From NCBI RefSeq assembly GCF_021390335.1, contig NZ_JAJUXK010000004.1, positions 248,001 to 312,000 on the forward strand: a stretch of DNA of 64,000 nt, read 5' to 3'. The translations under genes were made by a program, and so were the position numbers. The notes below the pieces were generated by a model. It had not been told where the DNA came from. It saw only the letters and a list, made by a program, of their open reading frames with translations, and did no database searches. Of the stretch, positions 11,746-21,522 are shown piece after piece; position 1 is the stretch's first letter, and each line of letters starts with the position of its first letter. The DNA is from Dyadobacter sp. CY343 (GTDB taxonomy: Bacteria; Bacteroidota; Bacteroidia; Cytophagales; Spirosomataceae).

Positions 11746-12852
11746 TTATATATACGCGACAATTAGCTTACCTGCATATTCCGAGGCGCCCGGACCTCCT
11801 ACTAATTCTTTCAATTTCAAATAATCCTGAACCTGCGTTTCATGTTTTGCTCCACCTGGCAGTATAGCGCGCAGCTCTTCTACGATCAGTTTTTCATTCA
11901 GATCCGACTGGATTAATTCCCGCACGACTTCTTTTTCCATGATCAGATTAACCAGTGAAATAAAGGGAACCCTGATCAATCGTTTAGCTATTGCGTACGA
12001 AAAGCCGCTTGTCTTGTAGCAAACCACCTCCGGTACCTGGAAAAGTGCCGTTTCTAATGTAGCTGTGCCCGAAGTTACCAAGGCAGCCGCAGCGACGTGA
12101 AGCAGATCGTAAGTACTTTCATACACAACTATCGATTTACCCGAAACATCCACATTTGCATACAGAGATTCGGGCAGGTTTTTTACACCAGCTATTACAA
12201 ACTGATATTCAGGGAAATGCGGCTGGGCTTTCAGCATAATTTCCAGCATACTCACAATTTCCTGGTGCCGGCTGCCAGGCAATAATGCGATAACAGGCCG
12301 GTCTTCTTCCAGGTTATTCTTTTTTCTAAAATCAGGATCTGGAGTGAAGCTGGTAATTGCGTCCATCAGTGGATTACCCACGTAATCAACTTTGTAATCG
12401 AATTTTTTATAAAAATCGATCTCAAATGGAAAGATCACGAACATGTGATCCACATTCTGTTTGATTTTCCAGGCGCGTTTCTGGTTCCAGGCCCACACTT
12501 TCGGGGAGATATAATAGAAGACTTTGATGCCTTTCTGTTTGGCGAAGGCAGCGATGCGCAGGTTGAAGCCGGGGTAATCGATCAGGACCAATGCATCGGG
12601 CTGGTATTGGAGAATATCAGCTTTGCATTTTTTCAAAAACCCGGAAATCTTGTGGAGGTTCATCGCTACTTCCAGGAACCCCATGAAAGCAGTGTCTTTA
12701 TAGTGGGTAACAAGGTCTAATCCTTCCGCCTGCATTAAATCTCCACCCCAACCCCGAAAAACAGCGTCTTCATCGTTTGCCCTAATCCCTTTGATAAGAT
12801 TGGAACCGTGTAAGTCACCCGAACGCTCTCCGGCAATGAGATAGTATTTCAT
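11746..12852 (-). CDS. lpxB: Lipid-A-disaccharide synthase
   Basis: A 368-residue GT19 glycosyltransferase that joins UDP-2,3-diacylglucosamine and lipid X into the lipid A disaccharide at the inner membrane. It begins MKYYLIAGERSGDLHG, the family signature. PKVWAWNQKR (about 132-141) and LLPGSRHQEI (about 190-199) are the other hallmark motifs, and TSGTATLETALF (about 261-272) is the donor-binding end. Length matches the family. The start overlaps the stop of the upstream QueD/PTPS-like gene as ATGA, so the two are coupled. Confidence 0.95.
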   Translation of the reverse strand: MKYYLIAGERSGDLHGSNLIKGIRANDEDAVFRGWGGDLMQAEGLDLVTHYKDTAFMGFLEVAMNLHKISGFLKKCKADILQYQPDALVLIDYPGFNLRIAAFAKQKGIKVFYYISPKVWAWNQKRAWKIKQNVDHMFVIFPFEIDFYKKFDYKVDYVGNPLMDAITSFTPDPDFRKKNNLEEDRPVIALLPGSRHQEIVSMLEIMLKAQPHFPEYQFVIAGVKNLPESLYANVDVSGKSIVVYESTYDLLHVAAAALVTSGTATLETALFQVPEVVCYKTSGFSYAIAKRLIRVPFISLVNLIMEKEVVRELIQSDLNEKLIVEELRAILPGGAKHETQVQDYLKLKELVGGPGASEYAGKLIVAYI

Positions 12853-13268
12853 TCCCCGTAGTATTCGACAAAATTCTTGGGGGTCTCGATCAGTTTAATG
12901 TAATGCAGCCGGGAGTTTGGTGCTACATTCTCGATAGCAGGGGCAAGTATTTTCCAGATTTCAGTCACGAAAATTTCGCAGGAGGCCATTTTACCAGCCA
13001 TGAAATCTACGTCCAGATTCAGGTTTTTATGATCTACTTTATCTACAATCTTTTCCTTCACGATATCACCGAGCACTTTCAGGTCGATCACGAATCCGGT
13101 GTCGGGGTCGGGCTTGCCTTTTACAGTAACAATCAGCTCAAAATTGTGCCCGTGCCAATTATTATTTGCACAAGGGCCAAATACCTCCTGGTTCTTCTCT
13201 TCTGACCATGCCGGATTAAAAAGCCGGTGAGCTGCGTTGAAATGCTCTTTTCTGGTTACGTAAATCAT
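12849..13268 (-). CDS. queD: 6-carboxy-tetrahydropterin synthase / PTPS family (QueD-like)
   Basis: 139 residues from the ATG at 13268; a GTG/TTG-type extension to 13301 would add a non-conserved leader and run into the palindrome at 13294-13318. The zinc ligands are visible: His in FNAAHRLF and the pair in WHGHNFEL. Catalytic residues lie in GPCANNNWHGH (Cys about 32) and DHKNLN. Family members make 6-carboxytetrahydropterin for queuosine (QueD) or 6-pyruvoyltetrahydropterin. No other queuosine or pterin genes are near, so the QueD label is by similarity only. It is translationally coupled to lpxB. Confidence 0.85.
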   Translation of the reverse strand: MIYVTRKEHFNAAHRLFNPAWSEEKNQEVFGPCANNNWHGHNFELIVTVKGKPDPDTGFVIDLKVLGDIVKEKIVDKVDHKNLNLDVDFMAGKMASCEIFVTEIWKILAPAIENVAPNSRLHYIKLIETPKNFVEYYGE

Positions 13269-13293
13269 AAAACTTCTTTGCACTTGGGAAATC

Positions 13294-13318
13294 GGATGCA
13301 AAATTACATTTTGTATCC
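13294..13318. promoter_or_regulatory. Near-perfect palindrome between divergent queD-lpxB and hldD
   Basis: Arms GGATGCAAAAT and ATTTTGTATCC pair over 11 positions with one mismatch around a 3-base centre. It lies between the two divergent starts, just before a TAGTTTTG -7-like element at 13320-13327 for hldD. It could be an operator, or a hairpin in either leader. Confidence 0.4.
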
Positions 13319-13379
13319 GTAGTTTTGCAGTTCAACAAGCGTATCAGTAAAAAGAATCCTTTTAACATACATTCTTCCC

Positions 13380-14345
13380 ATGATTATCGTAACAGGAGCA
13401 GCCGGATTTATCGGTAGCGGATTGATAAGCCGCCTCAATCAGGACGGCTTTCAGAGCATTATTGCAGTGGATGATTTTTCAAAAATTGAAAAAGCAGAAA
13501 ACCTGGAAGGTAAGACTATCAAGGAAAAAGTGGAGAGGGATTCGCTGTTTGAATGGATCGACGCGAACAGCCGTGATATTGAATTTATATTCCACATTGG
13601 CGCCCGCACGGATACGACGGAATTCGATAAGGAAATTTTCGATGAACTGAATGTAAACTACTCTAAATCGATCTGGGAGAAATGTGTAGCCTATCAAATT
13701 CCGCTGGTTTATGCTTCTTCGGCAGCCACTTACGGTTTGGGAGAAAATGGATACGATGATGATGAGACTACACTGGATCAACTGAAACCGCTGAATCCGT
13801 ACGGAGATTCTAAAAATGAATTTGATATCTGGGCATTAAAGCAGGAAAAGAAGCCGTTTTTCTGGGCTGGACTGAAATTCTTCAACGTATACGGTCCAAA
13901 CGAATACCACAAAGGCAGAATGGCTTCCGTAATATTCCACGCTTTCAACCAGATCAAAGCAACGGAGAAAATGAAACTTTTCCGTTCGCATAACCCGGAA
14001 TTTAAGGATGGAGAGCAAATGCGCGATTTCATATACGTAAAAGATCTGATCGACGTCTGTATTTTCTTCATGCACCACCGCAAAAATTCAGGTATTTACA
14101 ACCTAGGGAGCGGACAGGCGCGTACTTTCAAAGACCTGGTGACCAACACGTTCGTCGCGATGGACAAGACACCGGACATTTCGTATATCGATACGCCGGA
14201 AGATATCCGCGACAAGTACCAGTATTTCACTGAAGCAAATATGAGCAAACTTCGCTCGATCGGTTACGATCGTCCATTCAGTACTTTGGAAGAAGGTGTT
14301 GCCGATTACGTGGAGAATTATCTTGCTTCCGGGAGCTATTTGTAG
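13380..14345 (+). CDS. hldD: ADP-L-glycero-D-manno-heptose 6-epimerase
   Basis: A 321-residue extended SDR that epimerises ADP-heptose for the inner core of lipopolysaccharide. The NADP-binding motif TGAAGFIGSG is at residues 5-14. The catalytic YxxxK pair is Tyr141/Lys145 in NPYGDSKNEFD, and SS at 113-114 supplies the third member. DFIYVKDLID and the GQARTFKDL region are typical of HldD. No other heptose genes are adjacent. It ends directly before a long inverted repeat (14346-14427). Confidence 0.92.
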   Translation: MIIVTGAAGFIGSGLISRLNQDGFQSIIAVDDFSKIEKAENLEGKTIKEKVERDSLFEWIDANSRDIEFIFHIGARTDTTEFDKEIFDELNVNYSKSIWEKCVAYQIPLVYASSAATYGLGENGYDDDETTLDQLKPLNPYGDSKNEFDIWALKQEKKPFFWAGLKFFNVYGPNEYHKGRMASVIFHAFNQIKATEKMKLFRSHNPEFKDGEQMRDFIYVKDLIDVCIFFMHHRKNSGIYNLGSGQARTFKDLVTNTFVAMDKTPDISYIDTPEDIRDKYQYFTEANMSKLRSIGYDRPFSTLEEGVADYVENYLASGSYL

Positions 14346-14427
14346 ACCCCTAAATCCCCTGGACACCCCTAAATCCCCTGAAGGGGACTTGCAGATCGCA
14401 AAAGTCCCCTTCAGGGGATTTAGGGGT
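14346..14427. repeat. Long inverted repeat (26-bp perfect stem) with a partial third copy
   Basis: Arms at 14365-14390 and 14402-14427 are perfectly complementary over 26 bp around an 11-base spacer. The arm contains CCCCTAAATCCCC followed by TGAAGGGGACTT and is itself partly palindromic (TCCCCTGAAGGGGA). A partial extra copy of the left arm occupies 14346-14361. The element begins right after the hldD stop. It looks like a REP/BIME-type dispersed palindrome and could also terminate hldD transcription. Confidence 0.85.
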
Positions 14428-14534
14428 ATAGCCGGGTAAGTCCACATTTTTGCGTATTTTTAACCCTTGATTAAACTCAATAACACTTCTCTGTGTTACC
14501 TAATTACCAAACACAGCGTGATAAATTTAAGACT

Positions 14535-15986
14535 ATGAGCAAAGAAGATGAATTGTTGGAGGAAATCACCAGTTCGGAATATAAATATGGATTTGTAACT
14601 GATATTGAGGCGGATGAGGCTCCTCCGGGGCTCAATGATGATATCGTCAGGTTTATCTCAGCCAAAAAAAATGAACCGGAATGGATGCTTGCGTGGCGCT
14701 TGAAAGCTTATCATTTATGGCTCACAATGGCTGAACCCAAGTGGCCGAATGTTCATTATCCAAAAATCGATTTTCAGGCAATTAAATATTATTCGGCGCC
14801 TAAAAAGAAAAAACAAGTTGACAGTCTGGATGACATTGATCCGGAATTGCGCGACACTTTTGAACGTCTTGGAATCTCTCTCAACGAACAAAAACGACTT
14901 TCAGGTGTTTCGATTGCCGTCGATGCGGTAATGGATTCTGAATCGGTTTTTACAACTTTCAAAGAATCGCTGAAAGAAAAAGGAATTATTTTCTGCTCCA
15001 TCAGCGAGGCCATTCGTGAACATCCGGCATTGGTTCAAAAATATTTGGGATCGGTTGTTCCGCCAAAAGACAATTATTATGCTGCATTGAATTCAGCTGT
15101 ATTCTCCGATGGGTCATTTGTGTACATTCCAAAAGGTGTTCGCTGCCCGATGGAGCTTTCCACTTACTTCCGAATCAATGCGGCAGGAACTGGCCAGTTT
15201 GAACGTACGCTGATCATTGGTGACGATGATAGCCACGTGAGCTACCTCGAAGGCTGTACTGCTCCAATGCGGGACGAGAATCAGTTACACGCTGCGGTAG
15301 TTGAGATCTTTGCGCATGAAAATGCGAATGTAAAATACTCGACCGTTCAGAACTGGTACCCAGGCGATAAAGATGGAAAAGGCGGTATTTATAACTTCGT
15401 AACCAAACGCGGACTTTGCGACGGCCGCGGTTCTAAAATTTCCTGGACACAGGTTGAAACCGGTTCTGCAATTACCTGGAAATATCCATCTGTGATCCTG
15501 AAAGGTGATAATTCGATCGGCGAGTTCTATTCAGTAGCTGTGACCAACAATATGCAGCAGGCTGATACCGGTACTAAAATGATCCATATCGGAAAAAATA
15601 CCAAAAGCCGGATCGTTTCAAAAGGTATATCTGCTGGTAAAAGTCAGAACTCTTACCGCGGATTGGTACAGGTTTTCAAAAGAGCTGAAAAAGCGCGTAA
15701 CTTCTCGCAATGTGATTCCCTGTTGCTGGGTGACAAATGCGGCGCGCATACATTCCCCTATATTGAAGTCAACAATCCTTCGGCCACAGTAGAGCACGAA
15801 GCGACGACTTCGAAAATCGGTGAGGATATCCTTTTTTACTGTAATCAGCGCGGTATTCCTACCGAGCAGGCAGTTGCATTGATCGTTAACGGTTACGCCA
15901 AAGAAGTTCTCAACCAGCTTCCGATGGAGTTTGCAGTTGAAGCTCAAAAGCTACTGGAAATCAGCCTGGAAGGAAGTGTAGGGTAA
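14535..15986 (+). CDS. sufB: Fe-S cluster assembly scaffold SufB
   Basis: 483 residues from the ATG at 14535 ([14 protein letters not shown]); the upstream GTG frame adds no conserved sequence. SufB forms the SufBC2D scaffold with SufC and SufD for cytosolic iron-sulfur assembly. Conserved blocks include [37 protein letters not shown] residues in the middle and a C-terminal [12 protein letters not shown] with the key Cys (CGAHT). Length is normal. Unusually, sufC, sufD and sufS do not follow: a terminator (16023-16050) and an antiporter gene come next, so sufB appears monocistronic here. Confidence 0.95.
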   Translation: MSKEDELLEEITSSEYKYGFVTDIEADEAPPGLNDDIVRFISAKKNEPEWMLAWRLKAYHLWLTMAEPKWPNVHYPKIDFQAIKYYSAPKKKKQVDSLDDIDPELRDTFERLGISLNEQKRLSGVSIAVDAVMDSESVFTTFKESLKEKGIIFCSISEAIREHPALVQKYLGSVVPPKDNYYAALNSAVFSDGSFVYIPKGVRCPMELSTYFRINAAGTGQFERTLIIGDDDSHVSYLEGCTAPMRDENQLHAAVVEIFAHENANVKYSTVQNWYPGDKDGKGGIYNFVTKRGLCDGRGSKISWTQVETGSAITWKYPSVILKGDNSIGEFYSVAVTNNMQQADTGTKMIHIGKNTKSRIVSKGISAGKSQNSYRGLVQVFKRAEKARNFSQCDSLLLGDKCGAHTFPYIEVNNPSATVEHEATTSKIGEDILFYCNQRGIPTEQAVALIVNGYAKEVLNQLPMEFAVEAQKLLEISLEGSVG

Positions 15987-16022
15987 TCACAACATCCCGT
16001 AATTTCTGCATCAATACACAAG

Positions 16023-16050
16023 AAGCCTTTGATTTATCATAGGCTTTTTG
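16023..16050 (+). terminator. Intrinsic terminator after sufB
   Basis: Stem AAGCCT/AGGCTT extended inward by TGAT/ATCA across a T-T mismatch, followed by a T-rich run (TTTTTG, TATTTT). It lies 37 bases after the sufB stop. Confidence 0.75.
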
Positions 16051-16098
16051 TATTTTATTGACCTTTCTAAGTACAATACATCAACAAGTACCCTTTAC

Positions 16099-18369
16099 AT
16101 GACGCATGTTCCGCAACTAATTGTAGACCTCTCTCTAATACTCACGATGGCGGGTATCATTACCCTTATTTTCAAAAAGTTGAAGCAGCCAATCGTGTTG
16201 GGTTATATTTTGGCCGGATTACTTGTAGGTCCTAATTTTCACCTTTTCCCAACCATCACCGATATTAAAACCATCGAGATCTGGGCGGAGATCGGGGTGA
16301 TTTTCTTGCTGTTCAATTTAGGTCTTGAGTTTAGTTTTAAAAAGCTCGTCAAAGTTGGGAACACAGCCGCTATAACCGGTCTGTTTGAGGTTACCATGAT
16401 GCTCATCACCGGTTTTGTGACCGGCCAACTAATGGGATGGAGCAAGATAGACAGCCTTTTTCTGGGCGGTATTATTGCGATTTCGTCCACTACAATCATA
16501 TTTCGCGCATTTGACGAACTGGGCATGAAAACCCAGAAGTTCACACGAGTCGTACTGGGTATCCTCGTAATTGAAGACCTCACAGCGGTATTGTTGATGG
16601 TTTTGCTATCTACATTGTCTATCAGTCAGCAATTCGCGGGCTACGAGCTTTTGCAATCCATATTAAAGCTCTTCTTCTTTCTTACGATCTGGTTTCTGGG
16701 CGGCATATTCGTTTTTCCTACGCTGCTAAGGAAGTATCGGAATTTAATGAATGATGAAAGTGTGTTGATTACCTCAGTGGCACTTTGCTTTGGAATGGTA
16801 TTCCTGGTTACACAAGCCGGCTTTTCTGCCGCATTGGGTGCTTTTATAATGGGTTCAATATTAGCGGAAACTACACACGCGGAAAAGATCGAGCATTTGC
16901 TGAAACCTTTGAAAGATCTGTTTGGCGCGGTATTCTTTATATCTGTGGGAATGCTGATCAACCCGGGGCTGCTGGTTCAATACGCAATTCCTACGATGAT
17001 TTTGGTTTTTGTAGTGATTTTGGGTAAAACCATGTTTGTCACGATGGGCGCTGTTATCTCGGGGCAGCCTCTCAAAAAGTCAATGCAATCGGGAATGAGC
17101 CTTTCTCAAATCGGCGAATTCTCCTTCATTATCGCGACGCTGGGCGTTTCACTTAACGTAACGAGCGACTTTCTCTACCCTATTGCGGTGGGCGTGTCGG
17201 TGATCACGACATTTACTACGCCTTATATGATGAGGGCCTCCGAGCCGTTTTACAACTGGTTCGAGCGGAAACTACCGGAAAAATGGAGGCACTATTTAAA
17301 CCGATACAGTACAAGTACTGAAACGATCACGCAAACCACGCACTGGCAGGAAATATTGAAATCCTATGCCCAGACTGTTGTCTTAAACTCTGTGGTTGTG
17401 ATCGGGATCGTTTTGGCCGCTTCCCGCCAGCTTGCCGATCAGCTGCATAGGCTGGTACCGGAAAATTACATTACCAATTCGGTACTTTTCGCGATTACTT
17501 TCCTACTGATTTCGCCTTTTCTGTGGGCTCTTATTTTCAAAAGATCTAACCGAAAAGCGTATTCTGCAATCTGGCTTAGCCGTAAATTCAGTCGCGGCCC
17601 GTTGCTATTGCTGGAACTGTCGCGCGTGCTTGTTGCTATTCTGCTAATGGGCTTTCTGCTGAGCTCGTTTTTTGCGACACCCACTGCACTGGCTATCGCC
17701 GGCGGCATTATGATGCTTGGTTTTGCTATATTTTACAGGAGGCTACAACTGTTTTATAGCAAAATTGAAGACCGGTTTTTGCAAAATCTCAATGCACGGC
17801 AATTGGAAGGCAGCGGAAAATCTAAAAGGATATTGCTTCCCTGGGACGCACATTTCGCCTTCCTGGAAGTTAGCGCCGATTCCAGTTTAATCGGCAAAAC
17901 ATTGCAGGAGCTAAAAATCAGGGAAAATTTCGGTATCAATGTGGTGTTGATCGAAAGAGGTAGCAAAACGATCTATTTACCCAAACCCACCGAAGTCCTA
18001 TATCCCTGCGACCGCATTGAGGTAATCGGGACGGATGATCAGCTTGATATGTTCCGCGGACATGTGGAAATCAGTACAAGCGGAGATGTTTACCTGGCGA
18101 ATGAAGATACTATTGTATTGGAGCGGATCGAGGTAAAAAATGAGTATAATATCAGGGGAAAAAATATCAGAAACAGCGGGATACGTGAAAAAACCCGGGG
18201 CATGATCGTCGGTTTGGAACGAAATGGCGAGCGAATTCTAAACCCGGATTCGTCAATGATCATTGAAAATCAGGATGTACTCTGGATCGCCGGAGACCGC
18301 GAACTGATCAAAGAATTTGTAAACACCAAAAGCAGCAGCGAGGAAACAATATCACCCGTTATTTCCTGA
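16099..18369 (+). CDS. CPA2-family monovalent cation:proton antiporter with TrkA-C domains (Kef type)
   Basis: 756 residues from the ATG at 16099; the earlier TTG start lies close to the sufB terminator and is unlikely. Residues about 1-385 are a Na+/H+ exchanger domain with a dozen membrane segments, including the typical VLGYILAGLLVGP near 34-46. A second hydrophobic region of about four segments follows (about 425-560). Two TrkA-C/RCK_C-like domains end the protein (about 580-665 and 668-745), which usually sense nucleotides; no NAD-binding RCK_N domain is visible. It probably exchanges K+ or Na+ for protons in pH or ion homeostasis. Its 3' end overlaps the convergent PLP-enzyme gene by 11 bases. 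Confidence 0.88.
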   Translation: MTHVPQLIVDLSLILTMAGIITLIFKKLKQPIVLGYILAGLLVGPNFHLFPTITDIKTIEIWAEIGVIFLLFNLGLEFSFKKLVKVGNTAAITGLFEVTMMLITGFVTGQLMGWSKIDSLFLGGIIAISSTTIIFRAFDELGMKTQKFTRVVLGILVIEDLTAVLLMVLLSTLSISQQFAGYELLQSILKLFFFLTIWFLGGIFVFPTLLRKYRNLMNDESVLITSVALCFGMVFLVTQAGFSAALGAFIMGSILAETTHAEKIEHLLKPLKDLFGAVFFISVGMLINPGLLVQYAIPTMILVFVVILGKTMFVTMGAVISGQPLKKSMQSGMSLSQIGEFSFIIATLGVSLNVTSDFLYPIAVGVSVITTFTTPYMMRASEPFYNWFERKLPEKWRHYLNRYSTSTETITQTTHWQEILKSYAQTVVLNSVVVIGIVLAASRQLADQLHRLVPENYITNSVLFAITFLLISPFLWALIFKRSNRKAYSAIWLSRKFSRGPLLLLELSRVLVAILLMGFLLSSFFATPTALAIAGGIMMLGFAIFYRRLQLFYSKIEDRFLQNLNARQLEGSGKSKRILLPWDAHFAFLEVSADSSLIGKTLQELKIRENFGINVVLIERGSKTIYLPKPTEVLYPCDRIEVIGTDDQLDMFRGHVEISTSGDVYLANEDTIVLERIEVKNEYNIRGKNIRNSGIREKTRGMIVGLERNGERILNPDSSMIIENQDVLWIAGDRELIKEFVNTKSSSEETISPVIS

Positions 18370-19252
18370 GCAAACCTTGCAGTCCGCCGGTATGAACAGC
18401 CACTATTGTTGAACCTTCCGAGAAATGTCCTTTGCGGATCATATCAAAGAGTCCGTAGAACATTTTGCCAGTATACACCTGCTCCAATTGAATCCCGAAT
18501 CTGGCTTTGAAATCGGCAATAAAACCAAGCAGTTCGGCATTGTATTTAGCATAACCTCCAAAATGGTACCCAGTTTGCAAATCCAATGTCCCCGTTTTTG
18601 CTATTTCCCGAGTCAGATCCAGAATATCGGCTTTCAGAAAGTCGCCTCCTTTTAAAGCTGAAAATGCCACTACATCCGCACCGGCTGATAGTAGCCCAGC
18701 CGCAGTACCACCCGTACCTGCTGCTACGCAATAATAAACGGCCACTGTCGGCAACTGTTCTTCTACCTCTGCCACTAATTCGGCAACTCCCGGCAGCGCC
18801 AACGTGGTTGTTCCGCCTTCCGGGACGATATAGGGAGCTCCAAACCTGCTTTCAAGCGCAGACAAATATTCGGCAGAATCCCTTAACCTATATTCTTCGC
18901 GTGAAACGAAATGCAGCTCCATTCCTTTTTGTCTGCAAAATTGCAAAGTCGCGCTTTCTTCCTCCGGCTTCTCGCCTCTTACTATACCTATTGTTTTTAA
19001 CCCCAATTCCTTCCCCGCAGCCGCGAGCGCATATAAATGGTTCGAATAAGCGCCGCCAAATGTGAGTACCGTGTCCTTTTCACATACCAAAACATCCTGC
19101 AATACATATTTTAGCTTCCTCCATTTGTTGCCGGATACCTCCGGGTGAATCAGGTCGTCGCGTTTTACAAAGAGGCGCACAGCTGCTTTTTCAAACAAAT
19201 GATCGTGCAGTTCCTGCAAAGGCGTGGGCGGAGAAGGAAGAAGTAAATCCAC
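18359..19252 (-). CDS. PLP-dependent ACC deaminase / D-cysteine desulfhydrase family protein
   Basis: A 297-residue tryptophan-synthase-beta-fold (type II) PLP enzyme. The PLP lysine lies in the motif VSGNKWRKLKYVL (about 38-50; Lys in GNKWRK), followed by TFGGAYSNHLYALAAAGKELG (about 65-85) and a phosphate loop AAGTGGTAAG (about 171-180). Family members deaminate 1-aminocyclopropane-1-carboxylate or split D-cysteine; the sequence alone does not decide which. The start is a GTG at 19250-19252. It is arranged head-to-head with the pseudouridine synthase gene with only 32 bases between starts. Confidence 0.85.
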   Translation of the reverse strand: MDLLLPSPPTPLQELHDHLFEKAAVRLFVKRDDLIHPEVSGNKWRKLKYVLQDVLVCEKDTVLTFGGAYSNHLYALAAAGKELGLKTIGIVRGEKPEEESATLQFCRQKGMELHFVSREEYRLRDSAEYLSALESRFGAPYIVPEGGTTTLALPGVAELVAEVEEQLPTVAVYYCVAAGTGGTAAGLLSAGADVVAFSALKGGDFLKADILDLTREIAKTGTLDLQTGYHFGGYAKYNAELLGFIADFKARFGIQLEQVYTGKMFYGLFDMIRKGHFSEGSTIVAVHTGGLQGLLRK

Positions 19253-19284
19253 TAAAATTGGTAATTTTGTTGCTTTCCAATCGA

Positions 19285-20322
19285 ATGCAAATGTCCGAAG
19301 ACCTTATTGAAACTACGTCAGACGAAGATGACCTTTTTGAACATTACCGGATTGTAGCCGACAAAGGTCAGGGTTTGATCAGGCTTGACAAATATCTGAG
19401 CCTTCATGTCGCAAATGCATCCAGGACAAAAATACAAAATGGGATCGAAGCGGAAGCTGTCAGGGTAAACGGACTTCCTACCAAAGCGAGTTACAAAGTC
19501 AAGCCACTGGATATAGTTACGCTCGCGCTACCTCAGCCGCCGCGCGACACGGAGATTCTACCTGAAAATCTTCCATTGAATATCATTTACGAAGACGACG
19601 TACTGCTGATTGTAAATAAGCCAACCGGAATGGTCGTGCATCCAGCCTTTGGCAACTGGACAGGGACATTGATCAACGGGTTGGTCTACCATTTTCAACA
19701 ACTGCCTACCGGCCGTAACGGCGAAGGAAGGCCGGGGCTGGTTCACAGGATCGATAAGGATACGTCTGGGTTGCTGGTGATTGCGAAAACGGAATTTGCT
19801 ATGTCGTTTCTGGCGAAGCAATTCTCGGATCATACTATCGAGCGAACTTACTACGCGCTGATCTGGGGCGAGCCCAAGGAGCCGGAAGGTACTATCGCCA
19901 GCTTCATTGGCCGCAGCGCCCGCGACAGGCGCGTGATGGACGTATTGCCTGAGGGCACCCATGGAAAGCACGCTGTAACCCATTATCAGGTTATAAAAAG
20001 CCTGCGTTATGTGTCGTTGATCAAATGTAACCTGGAAACGGGGCGGACGCACCAGATTCGGGTTCATATGCAGCATCTTGGCCACCCTATTTTCAATGAT
20101 CCGACTTATGGGGGAAATAAAATTCTGCGGAGTGTATCCAGTGGAAATTATAAGAATATGGTCGAAAGTTGCTTTGAGCTGCTGCCCGGCCAGGCATTGC
20201 ACGCTAAGTCGCTCGGCTTTATTCACCCAACTTCCAGACAGTGGGTGCAGTTCGACTCTGAGCTGCCCGAGAATTTTCAGGCAATTGTCGAAAAATGGGA
20301 AAACTATTTAAACTACACCTAG
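19285..20322 (+). CDS. RluA-family 23S rRNA pseudouridine synthase (RluD-like)
   Basis: About 345 residues from ATG 19285 (ATG 19291 is equally possible); an earlier TTG start would leave only 5 bases to the divergent gene. An S4 RNA-binding domain occupies about residues 25-80 (LIRLDKYLSLHV). The catalytic domain carries HRIDKDTSGLLVIAKT with the catalytic Asp at about residue 157, and GRTHQIRVHMQHLGHPIFND near 255-275. It converts specific uridines of 23S rRNA to pseudouridine. Similarity is nearest to RluD, but the target positions cannot be read from sequence. Confidence 0.92.
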   Translation: MQMSEDLIETTSDEDDLFEHYRIVADKGQGLIRLDKYLSLHVANASRTKIQNGIEAEAVRVNGLPTKASYKVKPLDIVTLALPQPPRDTEILPENLPLNIIYEDDVLLIVNKPTGMVVHPAFGNWTGTLINGLVYHFQQLPTGRNGEGRPGLVHRIDKDTSGLLVIAKTEFAMSFLAKQFSDHTIERTYYALIWGEPKEPEGTIASFIGRSARDRRVMDVLPEGTHGKHAVTHYQVIKSLRYVSLIKCNLETGRTHQIRVHMQHLGHPIFNDPTYGGNKILRSVSSGNYKNMVESCFELLPGQALHAKSLGFIHPTSRQWVQFDSELPENFQAIVEKWENYLNYT

Positions 20323-20373
20323 AAACAGGTAAATTATTGATTCGAAGTTGTTTTTAATAAAAAGCGATATAAT

Positions 20374-20817
20374 ATGACGGTATCAACCAGGCACGGAAGG
20401 GAAGATGATATTCCAGCAATTTTTGAATTGGTAAAAGAATTAGCAGTCTACGAAAGGGCACTCAACCAGGTCTCTAACAACGTGGAAAAAATGACCCGGG
20501 ACTATCACGAAAAATTGTATGATTTTTTTGTAGCCGAATCCGATTCCAAAATCATTGGCTTATCTCTGTACTATTTCCGCTATTCCACCTGGAAAGGCAA
20601 GCGGTTGTATATGGAGGATATCATTGTAACAGAGTCAATGCGCGGAAACGGAATCGGTAAGATTTTGTTCGACGCTACTGTGAGTGCTGCCAAAGAAACA
20701 GGTTGCACCGGAATGCTTTGGCAGGTTCTGGATTGGAATACCTCGGCAGTAGGCTTCTACCGCAAGTATGGTACCAACTTCGACAATGAATGGATCAATT
20801 GCAGTCTGGATTTCTGA
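20374..20817 (+). CDS. GNAT-family N-acetyltransferase (diamine acetyltransferase-like)
   Basis: 147 residues, a single GNAT domain. The acetyl-CoA loop is RGNGIGKILF (about 89-98), and the C-terminal region VLDWNTSAVGFYRKYG (about 117-132) matches the SSAT (spermidine/spermine or thialysine acetyltransferase) type. The probable substrate is a polyamine or other small amine, by similarity only. It may be co-transcribed with the preceding pseudouridine synthase (51-base gap). It ends 30 bases from the convergent trmD stop. Confidence 0.88.
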   Translation: MTVSTRHGREDDIPAIFELVKELAVYERALNQVSNNVEKMTRDYHEKLYDFFVAESDSKIIGLSLYYFRYSTWKGKRLYMEDIIVTESMRGNGIGKILFDATVSAAKETGCTGMLWQVLDWNTSAVGFYRKYGTNFDNEWINCSLDF

Positions 20818-20847
20818 CAGGCTACGCTTTTCATTTGAAGAAAAATC

Positions 20848-21522
20848 CTATTTAAGCAAATCGGGCCGCCGCTCTCTGGTTCTCTTGACAGCCTGCTCGT
20901 AACGCCATTCTTCAATTTTGGCTTCATGTCCTGACATGAGAATGTCAGGCACTTTGCTGCCCTCGTAATCTGCGGGCCGGGTGTAAACAGGCGGTGCGAG
21001 TAAATTATCCTGAAAAGAATCTGTTAGCGCAGAAGTTTCATCATTCAACACGCCTGGTAATAGTCTGATAATCGCGTCAGCGAGCACAGCCGCGGCTAAT
21101 TCACCGCCAGAAAGCACATAATCCCCGATACTAATTTCTTTCGTAACAAAAAGATCCCTCACCCGCTGGTCTACACCTTTGTAATGTCCGCAAAGCAGGA
21201 TCAGATTACCTTTTAATGAAAGCTGGTTTACCGCACGTTGCTGCAAGAGTTCCCCGTCCGGAGTCAGATAGATGATCTCGTCATAGTTTCTGTCCGCTTG
21301 CAGCGCCTGAATGCATCGCGCGATGGGCTCGATCTGCATCACCATTCCAGCTCCGCCACCGAATGCGTAGTCGTCGATCGTACGATGTTTGTTCGTAGAA
21401 TAATCTCGAATATCGTGCACATTCACTTCCACAAAACCACCTTGTTGCGCTCTTTTTAGGATAGAATGCGCAAAAAAGCTTTCAAGCAGGTTGGGGACAC
21501 AAGTTAATATATCAATCCGCAT
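20848..21522 (-). CDS. trmD: tRNA (guanine-37-N1)-methyltransferase
   Basis: 224 residues from the ATG at 21522 ([17 protein letters not shown]), which overlaps the end of rimM by 11 bases; the longer frame to 21564 lies wholly inside rimM. The SPOUT trefoil-knot residues are present: [13 protein letters not shown] (about 108-120) and [15 protein letters not shown] (about 127-141). It methylates G37 of tRNAs read by CNN-type codons and prevents frameshifting. It is the third gene of rpsP-rimM-trmD; rplS is not attached here. Confidence 0.95.
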   Translation of the reverse strand: MRIDILTCVPNLLESFFAHSILKRAQQGGFVEVNVHDIRDYSTNKHRTIDDYAFGGGAGMVMQIEPIARCIQALQADRNYDEIIYLTPDGELLQQRAVNQLSLKGNLILLCGHYKGVDQRVRDLFVTKEISIGDYVLSGGELAAAVLADAIIRLLPGVLNDETSALTDSFQDNLLAPPVYTRPADYEGSKVPDILMSGHEAKIEEWRYEQAVKRTRERRPDLLK

